DNA from: an uncultured Bacteroides sp.
GTDB taxonomy: Bacteria > Bacteroidota > Bacteroidia > Bacteroidales > Bacteroidaceae
Assembly (NCBI GenBank): GCA_949288585.1
Contig: CASEKR010000006.1
Location: 2,471 to 66,470 of the forward strand
Length of the DNA stretch: 64,000 bases
Reading direction: 5' to 3'
The notes under the pieces were generated by a model. The model was not told the origin of the DNA, did not search any database, and worked only from the letters and a program-made list of their open reading frames with translations. Numbering within the stretch: the stretch's first letter is position 1; every line of letters begins with the position of its first letter. The position numbers and the translations under genes are program-made. Shown here piece by piece: positions 1-7,438 of this stretch.

Positions 1-486
1 GATGGCGTTGATGCGCATATTCTGTTGTGATACGGAAATTTTCTTTTCGTTCACGAGGTAGAGAATGTACCTGTTGATGTCTGCCACTTTCAGACGGTCG
101 ATGTTACGTTCTTTGTGGTATTCCATGAAGTCGCTGAAATAGGCTCGATAGGTTTTTATGGTCGATGGGCTGTACCGTTTCTGTTCCAGCAGTTCCAGAT
201 AGCCTTCCGGCAGCGTGTATTCCCTTGTGGGTTTGGAATGCCGCACGTACACCCGGCTGTAATCAATGTAAGCATGGGGAGAATAGCGGTCGTAGAAATC
301 CGATAGCTTGAATGTTTCCGCCGCTATGCAGGCAGAACCGTTGCCAGCCATTTCCACTTGAGCGTCTTGGGAGAGTAATAAGGCGACAGACGGGTTGCCC
401 GAATAGTCTATCCGGATATAATCCGCACCATTCCTTACTTCCTTGAACAGAACGATGCTGCCTCGTTGTTTCTGAACCTTATCCAT
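1..486 (-). CDS. Tyrosine recombinase (integrase), 3' end beyond window
   Basis: This is the N-terminal 162 residues of a tyrosine recombinase; the reading frame is open to the left window edge. It starts at MDKVQKQRGS. Residues of about 95-162 (LLEQKRYSPSTIKTYRAYF, then HKERNIDRLKVADINRYILYLV) are the SAM-like core-binding domain that precedes the catalytic domain in XerC/D and Bacteroides transposon integrases. The catalytic R-H-R-Y residues would lie off the window. A -7 box TATCTTTG lies about 25 bp upstream of the ATG, and a palindrome overlaps the -33 region. Its position near a tRNA-like junction at about 1500, with a TetR gene between, fits the end of an integrative element. Its role would be site-specific integration and excision. 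I am confident of the family but not of the element type. Confidence 0.85.
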   Translation of the reverse strand, partial: MDKVQKQRGSIVLFKEVRNGADYIRIDYSGNPSVALLLSQDAQVEMAGNGSACIAAETFKLSDFYDRYSPHAYIDYSRVYVRHSKPTREYTLPEGYLELLEQKRYSPSTIKTYRAYFSDFMEYHKERNIDRLKVADINRYILYLVNEKKISVSQQNMRINAI

Positions 487-511
487 GTCGCTGAGTGTTA
501 CTTCATGCGCA

Positions 512-519
512 CAAAGATA
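512..519 (-). promoter_or_regulatory. -7 box of the integrase promoter
   Basis: The minus strand reads TATCTTTG, an exact match to the Bacteroides -7 consensus TAnnTTTG. Transcription would begin near 505, about 19 bp before the integrase ATG. The -33 region falls in the palindrome at 538-553. Confidence 0.6.
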
Positions 520-537
520 AGATAAAAACCTTTATTA

Positions 538-553
538 CTGAACAGGTGTTCAG
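538..553. promoter_or_regulatory. 16-bp palindrome, candidate TetR operator
   Basis: CTGAACA-GG-TGTTCAG is an inverted repeat of two 7-bp arms around GG. It lies 19-34 bp upstream of the integrase -7 box, so a bound dimer would cover the -33 element. The TetR-family gene ends 32 bp away. TetR-type proteins usually bind palindromes of this size. That this TetR controls the integrase is inference. Confidence 0.5.
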
Positions 554-584
554 AAATAATGCGGTTAAAAATATAAAAAAGACA

Positions 585-1196
585 TCAGGCTTTCAGCAAC
601 GAATAGATATGGCGGAAGTTTTCTTCCAGTTCTTCCACGTTCAAGCCGTTAAGGAACGCCTGTTCGTAAGACAGCCCGAAAAACATCTGCCGGAAGAGGA
701 CTGCCGCCTTCTTCACGTCCGTGCCGCTCCTGATTTCCCCGCTTTCTTTCGCTTTCCGTATGACCTTCTCCCAAAGCTCATAGTCTTGGCGGAAAATCCG
801 CTCGATTTTCTGCCTGATGCCCGGATAGTACATGCGCACTTGCGACAAGAAATGGAAGTAATAGAAGTTGGGGCTGCAATCGTGCTGGCTGAGGTTGTCG
901 CCAACCATCCCGGCAATCCTTTTCATGGAAGCGTCCACCCCCGCCACGTATTGCCCGATAAATTCCGCCAGCGTGTCGGCGGGGGCGGGGAACTTGCTTT
1001 CCGGTTCGTGCATTCGCAGCACGTATTTGTCCGTCACGGCAACGAACAAGTCCAGCTTGTGCGGGAAATAATAGACGATGCCCGTCTTGGTCAGCCCGCA
1101 GGCTTTGGCAATGGTAATGATGCTTGCCTTCTCGTAATTCATCCTGAGAAACACCCCGAATGCCTTGTCAATCACTTCTTCACGGTTTGTTATCAT
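585..1196 (-). CDS. TetR/AcrR-family transcriptional regulator
   Basis: This 203-residue protein begins MITNREEVIDKAFGVF. Residues about 5-50 form a TetR-type helix-turn-helix: ASIITIAKACGLTKTGIVYYFPHKLDLFVAV carries the typical (T/I)xxIAxxxGxxxGxxYxxFxxKxxL pattern, with VYY in the recognition helix. The C-terminal about 150 residues are a divergent ligand/dimer domain with nothing that names a ligand. The gene lies between the integrase and the presumed element end, on the same strand as the integrase. The likely job is repression of the integrase and of its own gene. The nearest palindrome is at 538-553. The family call is firm and the target is inferred. Confidence 0.85.
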   Translation of the reverse strand: MITNREEVIDKAFGVFLRMNYEKASIITIAKACGLTKTGIVYYFPHKLDLFVAVTDKYVLRMHEPESKFPAPADTLAEFIGQYVAGVDASMKRIAGMVGDNLSQHDCSPNFYYFHFLSQVRMYYPGIRQKIERIFRQDYELWEKVIRKAKESGEIRSGTDVKKAAVLFRQMFFGLSYEQAFLNGLNVEELEENFRHIYSLLKA

Positions 1197-1263
1197 ACAC
1201 CTTTGTTTTTAATAGGACACGAAGATACGGATTTAATTTCAATCATTTGCAATACAGTGATTT

Positions 1264-1316
1264 TTAGTGCAAGGTGCAAGCATATATCTATATATATGGC
1301 TTGCACCTTGCACTAA
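1264..1316. repeat. Long inverted repeat upstream of tetR
   Basis: The arms at 1264-1281 and 1299-1316 are exact reverse complements (18 bp, starting TTAGTGCAAGG). The AT-rich loop (CATATAT/ATATATG) can extend the stem with one bulged G. It lies between the tetR start and a rightward promoter. It has no clean U-run, so it may be an operator, a recombinase arm site or a two-way transcription barrier. Confidence 0.6.
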
Positions 1317-1340
1317 CCCCAGAATATTTATTATCAACCA

Positions 1341-1372
1341 TTTGTTCATCTCAAAATAAACTTGTATCTTTG
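1341..1372 (+). promoter_or_regulatory. Rightward Bacteroides-type promoter at the element end
   Basis: TTTG (1341-1344) is separated by 20 bp from TATCTTTG (1365-1372), matching the TTTG-N19-21-TAnnTTTG consensus. Transcription would start near 1380 and run into the terminator at 1538-1595. No protein gene lies between, so it would make an RNA of about 215 nt. Confidence 0.55.
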
Positions 1373-1501
1373 CACCCGAAAGTTACGCAGACAGACAACG
1401 GTCGAAGTCGGACAAAAAAGCGATTGAAAATCGTTACTGTTTCGTTACCTTAGTGAAGTCTTGAACAAGAAGTAGCTAAAATACAGGCGGTTAGAGTTGC
1501 A

Positions 1502-1525
1502 GGTTCAAAACCCAGTCTTTCCGCA
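1502..1525 (+). other. tRNA-Ser 3'-end fragment, probable attachment site
   Basis: The bases read as the 3' end of a tRNA: T-loop TTCAAAA (1504-1510), T-stem strand CCCAG, acceptor strand TCTTTCC (1516-1522), discriminator G (1523), then CA. The 5' T-stem strand that should precede it (CTGGG) is absent; the bases there are TGCAGG, so the tRNA is not complete. Bacteroides integrative elements commonly insert at tRNA 3' ends and leave a duplicated 3' fragment at one end. The host terminator follows directly. The other end of the element is outside the window. Confidence 0.5.
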
Positions 1526-1537
1526 AAGCAATTGCCT

Positions 1538-1595
1538 TCGGGCAACAAAAAAGGAACCAGGTTATCTGACCCGGTTCCTTTTTTTTGTTGCCCGA
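1538..1595 (+). terminator. Strong terminator hairpin at the element junction
   Basis: CGGGCAAC-A6-GGAACC pairs with GGTTCC-T8-GTTGCCCG around a short loop (about 1561-1572). It follows the tRNA-like fragment, so it may be the original tRNA terminator. It also faces the end of the PUL on the other strand and could serve both directions. Confidence 0.75.
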
Positions 1596-1606
1596 GGAAA
1601 GGCTAT

Positions 1607-4258
1607 TCAATCCGCAATGTCGGCCTCTACCTCATAAGTCCCGGCCTCCAGAAGCAAAGAATCTTCCGACAAGGCCACATCTTTCCCATTAACCTTAGAA
1701 ACCGTGGCACCCGGCAGCTTCAAGTCTGCTGCCGAACCGACGGGAATGGAAACATACATCTTCAGTTTGCCGTCCTTCAAAGCCCAGTTCACTACCACTG
1801 TGCCATACGGAGTCTCTTTCGTCGTGTTCGCCCAAGTGACCCCCTGGGGAATTTGCGGTTCGATGAAGAAATGCTTGTAACCCGGCGCTTCCGCATCCGG
1901 TTTTATTCCGCCAACGGCTTGGTAGAACCAATTGCCGATGCCGTTGTAACAATTGTGCACACGGCTGCGCTCTCCGCTCCAATATTCCCAGGTAGTGGTG
2001 GCGCCATTCAGCAGCATGTGCAGATAACCCGGATAATCCGGCTGCTTCAACAAATGATACATGAAATCGGCTTCACCATTCTGGATGGCCCAGCCCGTCA
2101 GAATGGGAACACCCACCAGCCCGACGCCGATATGTCCCTTATATTGTTCCAGGCTGCGCCGCTTCATTTCTTCTTTTACTTGGACGTACAAATCTTCCGG
2201 CACTGCCCCCACCAACATAGGATAGGCCATGTCAAGCTGCGAGCCGGTGGCATAGATATGTTCCTCCGCGTTGTAGAAGACTTGGTGGATGCGTTTGTTC
2301 AACGCTTCCTTCTCTTCGGCAAAGCCCTTGGCCTCATCCGCACGGCCCAAAGCCCCGGCTACCCGGCACAAAGCCCCCAGGCAGTCGCTGATGAAGCAGT
2401 TGTTCACCAAGTCTATCGAAGTCTGGTTGCCGCTATCCACACCGATAGGCGCCAGCCAGTCGCCCAGATACCAGCCGCGATAGGAAGTGTCCGGCCACCG
2501 CTGCAGCAAGCCGTCCACCATGTACTTGCGTACATAGCCCATCCACGCCTTCATGTCGTCGTAACAACGCTCCAGCAAGCGGCTGTCGCCGTAGTTCAGA
2601 TAAGTGCGCCACGGAGCCAGCACGATGAAGCCGCACCAATAAGGACCGCCGCCTCCACCGCCTGCCGGGGCCACGTGGGGCAAGCCTCCGTCCGGCTGTA
2701 TCACATCTTCCCAAGCCTGCAACCAGTTCAGATAAGTAGGAGCAACGTCGTACATCGTTTGGAGCACTTGGGTGGACGAATTGCCGTCGCCGCCATAGCC
2801 CGTCCGCTCCAGGTGCGGGCAATCCACCATGTATCCGCTGAACGTCAGGCAGCGCAGGGTGTAGTTCACCATGTCGTGTATGGCATTCAAGTCGCGGTCC
2901 GAGCAAACAAAAGTCGCTGCCGGCTGGTAATCCCCGTGAACCAGATAAGCCTTGACGTGCGCAGGCTGCGGCCTTTCGGGAAGGCCGGCAATCTTCACGT
3001 AGCGGAAGGCGTGGTGGTGGAACTTGTTGCAGAAGATGTCGCCCGGCCGGCCGGATGCCACGTAGACATCGCTTTCCCCTTGCTCTTCGACAGTCCCGTC
3101 GGGCTTCATGAAGTCGCTGTAAGTAACTTTCAGTTCGTGCCCGGCAGGCAAGGAGGGAGTCCGCAGTTCGAACCATCCGGTCAGCACTTTCCCCATGTCT
3201 ACCAGCCACGTGCCGTTCTCCAAGAGCGTGATGCTTTTGGGGGAGAGCGTTTCCTGGATTTTATTGGGTTCGCACATCTGCGGGGTCAAGCGGCGGGAAG
3301 CTACGTTTATCTCGGCAGCCTTCTCCCAAGCCAGTTTATCCAACTCCCCAGGAGCCAGGGAACGGGGCAACAGGCGCGCGTCCATCCGCTCGCCTCCGAA
3401 TTGCAGGGCATTCCACGTGCCCATGTCGGTGTATCCGCTTTCGCGGCCTTCCCAGGTGCCGTCCGTCGCCAGGAGCGTGTCCCAACCACCCTTCTTGTTC
3501 AGGGCGGCCAGTTCGGCGCAGGCCACCGGCCCGTCATGCTCGGCCTTGAAGGTGGTCTGCTTGTACCAGCCCTTCCCAAGCCACAAGAGCAGTTCGTTCT
3601 CGCCCGGCTTCAAGAGGGAGGTGACGTCATAGGTCACTACCAGGCAGCGTTTATCCAACTGGGAAACCGCCGGGGCCAGTACGGAGGCATCCACCTTGCG
3701 GCCGTTCAGGTACGCTTCATGGTAACCCAAGGAGGCGACGTGCAGGAAAGCGGTAGACAAGGCATCTACCCGGAATTTCTTCCGCAAGAGGGGGGAAGAG
3801 ACCTTCTCCCCCGCCAAGCTGATGAATTTCCCCTGCAAGGCGTCCCCTTCTTCTTCCAAGATGCCGACGGCAAAGCGCTGCACGGGACTCCATGCAGACC
3901 AGGCGCCTTGCCCGTCTGCCACACGCACACGCCAATAGCACAGCATGCGCGACTCCAATCTTCGCCCTTGGTAGGGCACCATGACCGAGGCGTCGGACTC
4001 TACGCGGCCCGTTTTCCACAAATCCGCCTTGCCTTGGCAGAGGCGCGCGCTGTCCGTCGCCACTTCTATCTCATAAGCGCTTTGGCGCAGAGGAGCTTCG
4101 GACGAGAGAACCTTCCAACTGAAATGCGGGACGGTGTTGTCGATGCCTATCGGATTGGAGAGGTTCTCGCAGCGCAAGTCTGTCAACGTCACCGGGGCAG
4201 CGGCGGCACGCAGGACGCCGGCCAGGGAAAGGAACAGGATGAATAATGTCTTTTTCAT
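1607..4258 (-). CDS. GH78-type alpha-L-rhamnosidase, secreted
   Basis: This 883-residue protein would remove terminal alpha-L-rhamnose. The start chosen is MKKTLFILFLSLAGVLRAAAA, which gives a clean signal peptide; a nine-residue longer frame has none. The N-terminal half (about 30-430) holds beta-sandwich domains with the family's opening LRCENLSNPIGID and FSWKV. The (alpha/alpha)6 barrel follows, with DCPHLERTGYGGDGN near residue 480. This matches the GH78 DCPxRxERxGWxGD motif, whose Glu/Asp are catalytic. WEYWSGERSRVHNCYNGIGNWF comes later, then a C-terminal beta-sandwich. The SGNH esterase ends 7 bp upstream, so it is the last gene of the downstream PUL operon. The terminator at 1538-1595 lies just beyond. 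The family is secure; the exact rhamnoside is unknown. Confidence 0.88.
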   Translation of the reverse strand: MKKTLFILFLSLAGVLRAAAAPVTLTDLRCENLSNPIGIDNTVPHFSWKVLSSEAPLRQSAYEIEVATDSARLCQGKADLWKTGRVESDASVMVPYQGRRLESRMLCYWRVRVADGQGAWSAWSPVQRFAVGILEEEGDALQGKFISLAGEKVSSPLLRKKFRVDALSTAFLHVASLGYHEAYLNGRKVDASVLAPAVSQLDKRCLVVTYDVTSLLKPGENELLLWLGKGWYKQTTFKAEHDGPVACAELAALNKKGGWDTLLATDGTWEGRESGYTDMGTWNALQFGGERMDARLLPRSLAPGELDKLAWEKAAEINVASRRLTPQMCEPNKIQETLSPKSITLLENGTWLVDMGKVLTGWFELRTPSLPAGHELKVTYSDFMKPDGTVEEQGESDVYVASGRPGDIFCNKFHHHAFRYVKIAGLPERPQPAHVKAYLVHGDYQPAATFVCSDRDLNAIHDMVNYTLRCLTFSGYMVDCPHLERTGYGGDGNSSTQVLQTMYDVAPTYLNWLQAWEDVIQPDGGLPHVAPAGGGGGGPYWCGFIVLAPWRTYLNYGDSRLLERCYDDMKAWMGYVRKYMVDGLLQRWPDTSYRGWYLGDWLAPIGVDSGNQTSIDLVNNCFISDCLGALCRVAGALGRADEAKGFAEEKEALNKRIHQVFYNAEEHIYATGSQLDMAYPMLVGAVPEDLYVQVKEEMKRRSLEQYKGHIGVGLVGVPILTGWAIQNGEADFMYHLLKQPDYPGYLHMLLNGATTTWEYWSGERSRVHNCYNGIGNWFYQAVGGIKPDAEAPGYKHFFIEPQIPQGVTWANTTKETPYGTVVVNWALKDGKLKMYVSIPVGSAADLKLPGATVSKVNGKDVALSEDSLLLEAGTYEVEADIAD

Positions 4259-4265
4259 AAGCGCG

Positions 4266-5648
4266 TTACATCCGGCGCAAGACAATGTGCCGCGTCACCG
4301 GTTTGTTTATCTCATAAATCTTGTCAATCATCACGTCCATCTCTGCCTGGCGGGCGTCGCGCACGGCTTCGAACATGTGCCGCGTGTAGTTGTCGCGGTG
4401 TCCTTTCACCCAACCGTCCTTCTCCACATACTCGTCCATGACGTCAAGGGCCTTGCGGTCGTTGGCAAAGAGAAGGCCGTGTTTCTGGAAGAAGCTGAAC
4501 TGCGTCCAAGCATACTCGCGCATGGTGCGCTCTATCTCCCAGCGGATTTCGTTGAGGTGCATCACCGCCAATGCCTGCTGGTATTGGGGCGTCTTCGTTT
4601 CAGCCGCCAGGTTGATGCCCTTCTCCAGGTCGGCGGCCGTGAAGGTCCCGATTTCCTCGTCATCAATCAGCAGTTTGTAATTGCCGGACTTCAGGCCGGA
4701 GACCTTCAACATCTCGCGGTTCATCTCGTCCATGAAGGGCACGAGCTTCGTGGCATCGGCCTGCGACTTGCGCTGCATCCATCCCCGGGGAATGGTGTCG
4801 AGCGGATAGGGCAGTGCTTCGGCCAGGTAGTCGAAACTAAAGTCGCGTCCGTTGCGCTTGATGTTGCTTAGAGTGCAGTTTTCTGCCTTCACGGCCTGCT
4901 TGCCCCGGGCGTCCAACTCCATCTCGGCCACGGGCTTTCCGGCAAATCCTTGCGCCTTCAGGAAGAGGTAAGCCATCACCATGTGCCCGTCGTTATCGGG
5001 ATGGATGCGGTCGCTGCCACAGAGCGTGAAAGCGGGGTCTTTGGCCTGTTCCCGTTGGTTGATGGCCACCATCGGCTCGTTCAAGTCCGTGAACTCCCAA
5101 CCGTTTTCGGCAGCCACCTGCTTTTGGTAGGCCACTAAGCGCTTGATGGTTTCGTTCTTGGTCCGGAACGGGGTGTTGTCCTTCATCTGCACCGTCTCGT
5201 CGTAGGGCGAAGTGCCCACCATGACCAGGCGCGTGCCGTGCAGTTCCTTGAAGCGGGCCGCCATCTTGTCGAAGTTGCCGACGCTTTCCTGGTACTTTTG
5301 CTCGCCGAAAGCCTTGGGGTTGTCGCCGTTGTATTCGAAGTAGCCCGAGTCGTTCATGCCGAAGGTAACCATCAGCGTTGTCGGTTCCAGGCAGAAGATG
5401 TCGCCGTCCAGGCGCTTGAGCATGTCGCCTGCCGTGTCGCCGCCAATGCCGCCGTTGAACACGCGGACGTTCATCTCCGGGAAGCGGGTCATGTAGTAGA
5501 GCCAGATGTACGAGTGATAATGCCCGCCGTCCGTAATACTGTTGCCCAGGAACACGGCGCGTTCGCCGTCCTGGAAGGGTTTCACTGTCTGGGCCGCCGT
5601 GTGCAGGAACATGAGGCACGCCGCTGCCAAAAGAAAAATTCTGTTCAT
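4266..5648 (-). CDS. SGNH/GDSL-type hydrolase, probable carbohydrate esterase
   Basis: This 460-residue protein begins with a signal peptide (MNRIFLLAAACLMFLHTAAQ). Block I is FLGNSITDGG with nucleophile Ser37. Block II is GGIGGDT, block III is GMNDSG, and block V is DRIHP with the catalytic Asp/His near residue 215. This is the SGNH catalytic set used to remove acyl groups from sugars. A C-terminal extension of about 200 residues is alpha-helical in character and unassigned. It sits 7 bp upstream of the GH78 gene and 221 bp downstream of the GH43 gene, separated from the latter by a repeat array. It probably de-acylates the PUL glycan so that the exo-glycosidases can proceed. The exact ester is not known. 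Confidence 0.82.
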   Translation of the reverse strand: MNRIFLLAAACLMFLHTAAQTVKPFQDGERAVFLGNSITDGGHYHSYIWLYYMTRFPEMNVRVFNGGIGGDTAGDMLKRLDGDIFCLEPTTLMVTFGMNDSGYFEYNGDNPKAFGEQKYQESVGNFDKMAARFKELHGTRLVMVGTSPYDETVQMKDNTPFRTKNETIKRLVAYQKQVAAENGWEFTDLNEPMVAINQREQAKDPAFTLCGSDRIHPDNDGHMVMAYLFLKAQGFAGKPVAEMELDARGKQAVKAENCTLSNIKRNGRDFSFDYLAEALPYPLDTIPRGWMQRKSQADATKLVPFMDEMNREMLKVSGLKSGNYKLLIDDEEIGTFTAADLEKGINLAAETKTPQYQQALAVMHLNEIRWEIERTMREYAWTQFSFFQKHGLLFANDRKALDVMDEYVEKDGWVKGHRDNYTRHMFEAVRDARQAEMDVMIDKIYEINKPVTRHIVLRRM

Positions 5649-5792
5649 ATCAGCTTTTTGTTTTTTAGGTTATGAATTAATTTAACAAACTATTCATGCT
5701 GCATCCCGGTGAAGCGCCGGGAAGAATATTGTCCCAACCGTTTCCACAAGGCCTGTGGAGGGGATTGGCAAGCGCCGGGGCGTTCATTTCTC

Positions 5793-5858
5793 CCGAGTGC
5801 GCTCGGGAAAAACGCCGAGCGCACTCGGGACAAACACCGAGCGCACCCGGGACAAATG
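5793..5858 (+). repeat. Three tandem units of a dispersed 22-bp repeat
   Basis: Units at 5793-5814, 5815-5836 and 5837-5858 each consist of CCGAGYGCRCYCGG followed by an 8-base spacer like GACAAACA. A decayed fourth unit (CCGGCCGTATGC) runs to the GH43 stop codon. The 14-base core is near palindromic. On the left lies a hairpin-forming segment, CCACAAGGCCTGTGG, about 5751-5765. The same family recurs at 32587, 46139 and 54941. Confidence 0.8.
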
Positions 5859-5869
5859 CCGGCCGTATG

Positions 5870-7426
5870 CTACGGATTCCGGGCATCTGCGGGGAAGGTC
5901 GTCAGTTTGAAATATTCGAACACGCCGGGGGCGTCCGCACCGCCGGCCTGGAACACTCCCGGACGCTGCACGCGGTCCCAACGGAGTAAATCCTTACCGT
6001 CGAACGCATCTTCGCGGACACTCGTCCAGCCCGTCCCGCCGGCCTCGTAATAAAAATGCAGTCCGGTCCCTCCGGCCAGCGTAAAGCGCAGGCGGGGCGA
6101 AGCGTCGGGGCAGGCGGCCTCGTACAAGACGGTTTCCTGTCCGTCCTTTACCAACTTAAGCAAGTATTTGCCGCCGGAAACGCCCCAGACCACCAGGTTG
6201 CCGTCGTCGCCATAGAGGGTCAGCCCCTTCAGGCTCTCGCCTTGGTTGAGCACCCGGGTTTCGCAGGCATAGTCGGGCGACTGGGCACGGACGCAGAGGG
6301 CAACGCCCTGCCGGCTTCCTTCCTTCAGGCGGCCGGACAGGTAGAGTTTCCCCTGCCTGAGCACCGGGTCGACATCGGCATACGGGTAGTTCCAACTCCA
6401 GTCCACTTTCAGCTTGTCCGAGTCGAACGTGTCTTCGAAGCCCTCGAAAGGAGCCTGCACCGTGCCGTCGAAAGGCACCGGCCGCCGGGCCTGGGCCAAG
6501 TCGCCTCCTTTGAAGCGGAGCCAGCCGTCCGGCGTCAGTTCCAGTTCCTGCAAGATGGGCTGCCGGCCCACGAAGAAGCCGGAGCCTGACACGTAGGCAT
6601 GGCACAAGTAGAACATGCGCCCGTCGGGGCTTTCGACCATCGTGCCGTGCCCGCACGACTGGAAGTCGCCTTCTCCCCCGTGCAGGATGGGGTTGCCCTC
6701 GAACTTCTCATAAGGTCCGGCAAAGGAGCGGGAACGCGCCACGCAGACATCGTAGTCGCTGTTGAACCCGCAGCAGCCGTGCGAGGCATAGAGCAGGTAA
6801 TAGTAATCGCCCCGCTTGAAGTGGCACTGTCCCTCCATGCCCACCCGCTCGTCGTCGGTCAGCAGCGTAAAAGGTTCCCCCTCCACGCGCAGGCCGTCGG
6901 CCGAGAGCCGGGCGGCCACCAGTTCGATGGGACGGTTCTCCAGGCCGTAGGCTTTCCACGAGATGTAGAGTTGCCCGCCGTCGTCAAAGACGAAGGAGTC
7001 GATGGCTTCCTTGCCGTGGCGGACGAGCAGGCCGTGGTCGACAAACTCCCCCGTGGGGGAATCGGCCACCGCCACGCCGATGTAGGACATCCCCGTGGCC
7101 CGTTCGCGGGCGGTATAGTAACAATAAACCTTCCCGTTGTGGTAGAACAGTTCGGGTGCCCAGAACGAATTGACCGTCCACGCCGGCTGCCGGTCGAAGA
7201 CATGGCCCACCTGCGTCCAGTTCACCAGGTCTTCGGACGTGAACAACGGATAGAACGGCGCCCACTCCGACGACGTGCCGGCCGCGTAGTAAGTATCTCC
7301 GATGCGGATGACCGTCGGGTCGGGGACGTCGCCCCGGATAACCGGGTTCACATAGTCCGCCCGTTCCTTCGCGGCCACCGTCCAGGCCGCCAAAGCGCAA
7401 AGAATGGCAACGACCGTCTTCTTCAT
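5870..7426 (-). CDS. GH43-family glycosidase with C-terminal beta-sandwich
   Basis: This 518-residue protein has a signal peptide (MKKTVVAILCALAAWTVAA). The five-blade propeller of GH43 spans about 24-320, with the three acidic residues visible: Asp36 in DVPDPTVIRIGDTYY, Asp143 in AIDSFVF and Glu198 in VGMEGQCHF. Residues about 335-515 look like the common GH43 C-terminal beta-sandwich accessory domain. GH43 enzymes remove arabinose, xylose or galactose, and the subfamily cannot be fixed by eye. The GH130 gene ends 12 bp upstream, so the two are cotranscribed. A 22-bp repeat array begins right after its stop codon. In this PUL it would trim non-mannose side sugars. Confidence 0.85.
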   Translation of the reverse strand: MKKTVVAILCALAAWTVAAKERADYVNPVIRGDVPDPTVIRIGDTYYAAGTSSEWAPFYPLFTSEDLVNWTQVGHVFDRQPAWTVNSFWAPELFYHNGKVYCYYTARERATGMSYIGVAVADSPTGEFVDHGLLVRHGKEAIDSFVFDDGGQLYISWKAYGLENRPIELVAARLSADGLRVEGEPFTLLTDDERVGMEGQCHFKRGDYYYLLYASHGCCGFNSDYDVCVARSRSFAGPYEKFEGNPILHGGEGDFQSCGHGTMVESPDGRMFYLCHAYVSGSGFFVGRQPILQELELTPDGWLRFKGGDLAQARRPVPFDGTVQAPFEGFEDTFDSDKLKVDWSWNYPYADVDPVLRQGKLYLSGRLKEGSRQGVALCVRAQSPDYACETRVLNQGESLKGLTLYGDDGNLVVWGVSGGKYLLKLVKDGQETVLYEAACPDASPRLRFTLAGGTGLHFYYEAGGTGWTSVREDAFDGKDLLRWDRVQRPGVFQAGGADAPGVFEYFKLTTFPADARNP

Positions 7427-7438
7427 GGTTGCTCCGGC

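Noticed and set aside
1380-1530. Complete tRNA or tmRNA at the element junction
   Set aside because: Only the T-loop and 3' acceptor strand are present. No matching 5' acceptor strand (GGAAAGA), anticodon arm or tmRNA tag frame was found upstream.
1532-4246. Long plus-strand open frame opposite the GH78 gene
   Set aside because: It mirrors the minus-strand GH78 frame in GC-rich DNA, begins inside a terminator and lacks any known motif. Similar long mirror frames lie opposite GH2, GH92, pnp and others and were dismissed for the same reason.
5793-5858. CRISPR array
   Set aside because: The period is only 22 bp, the 'spacers' are 8 bases and conserved, and there are no cas genes in the window.
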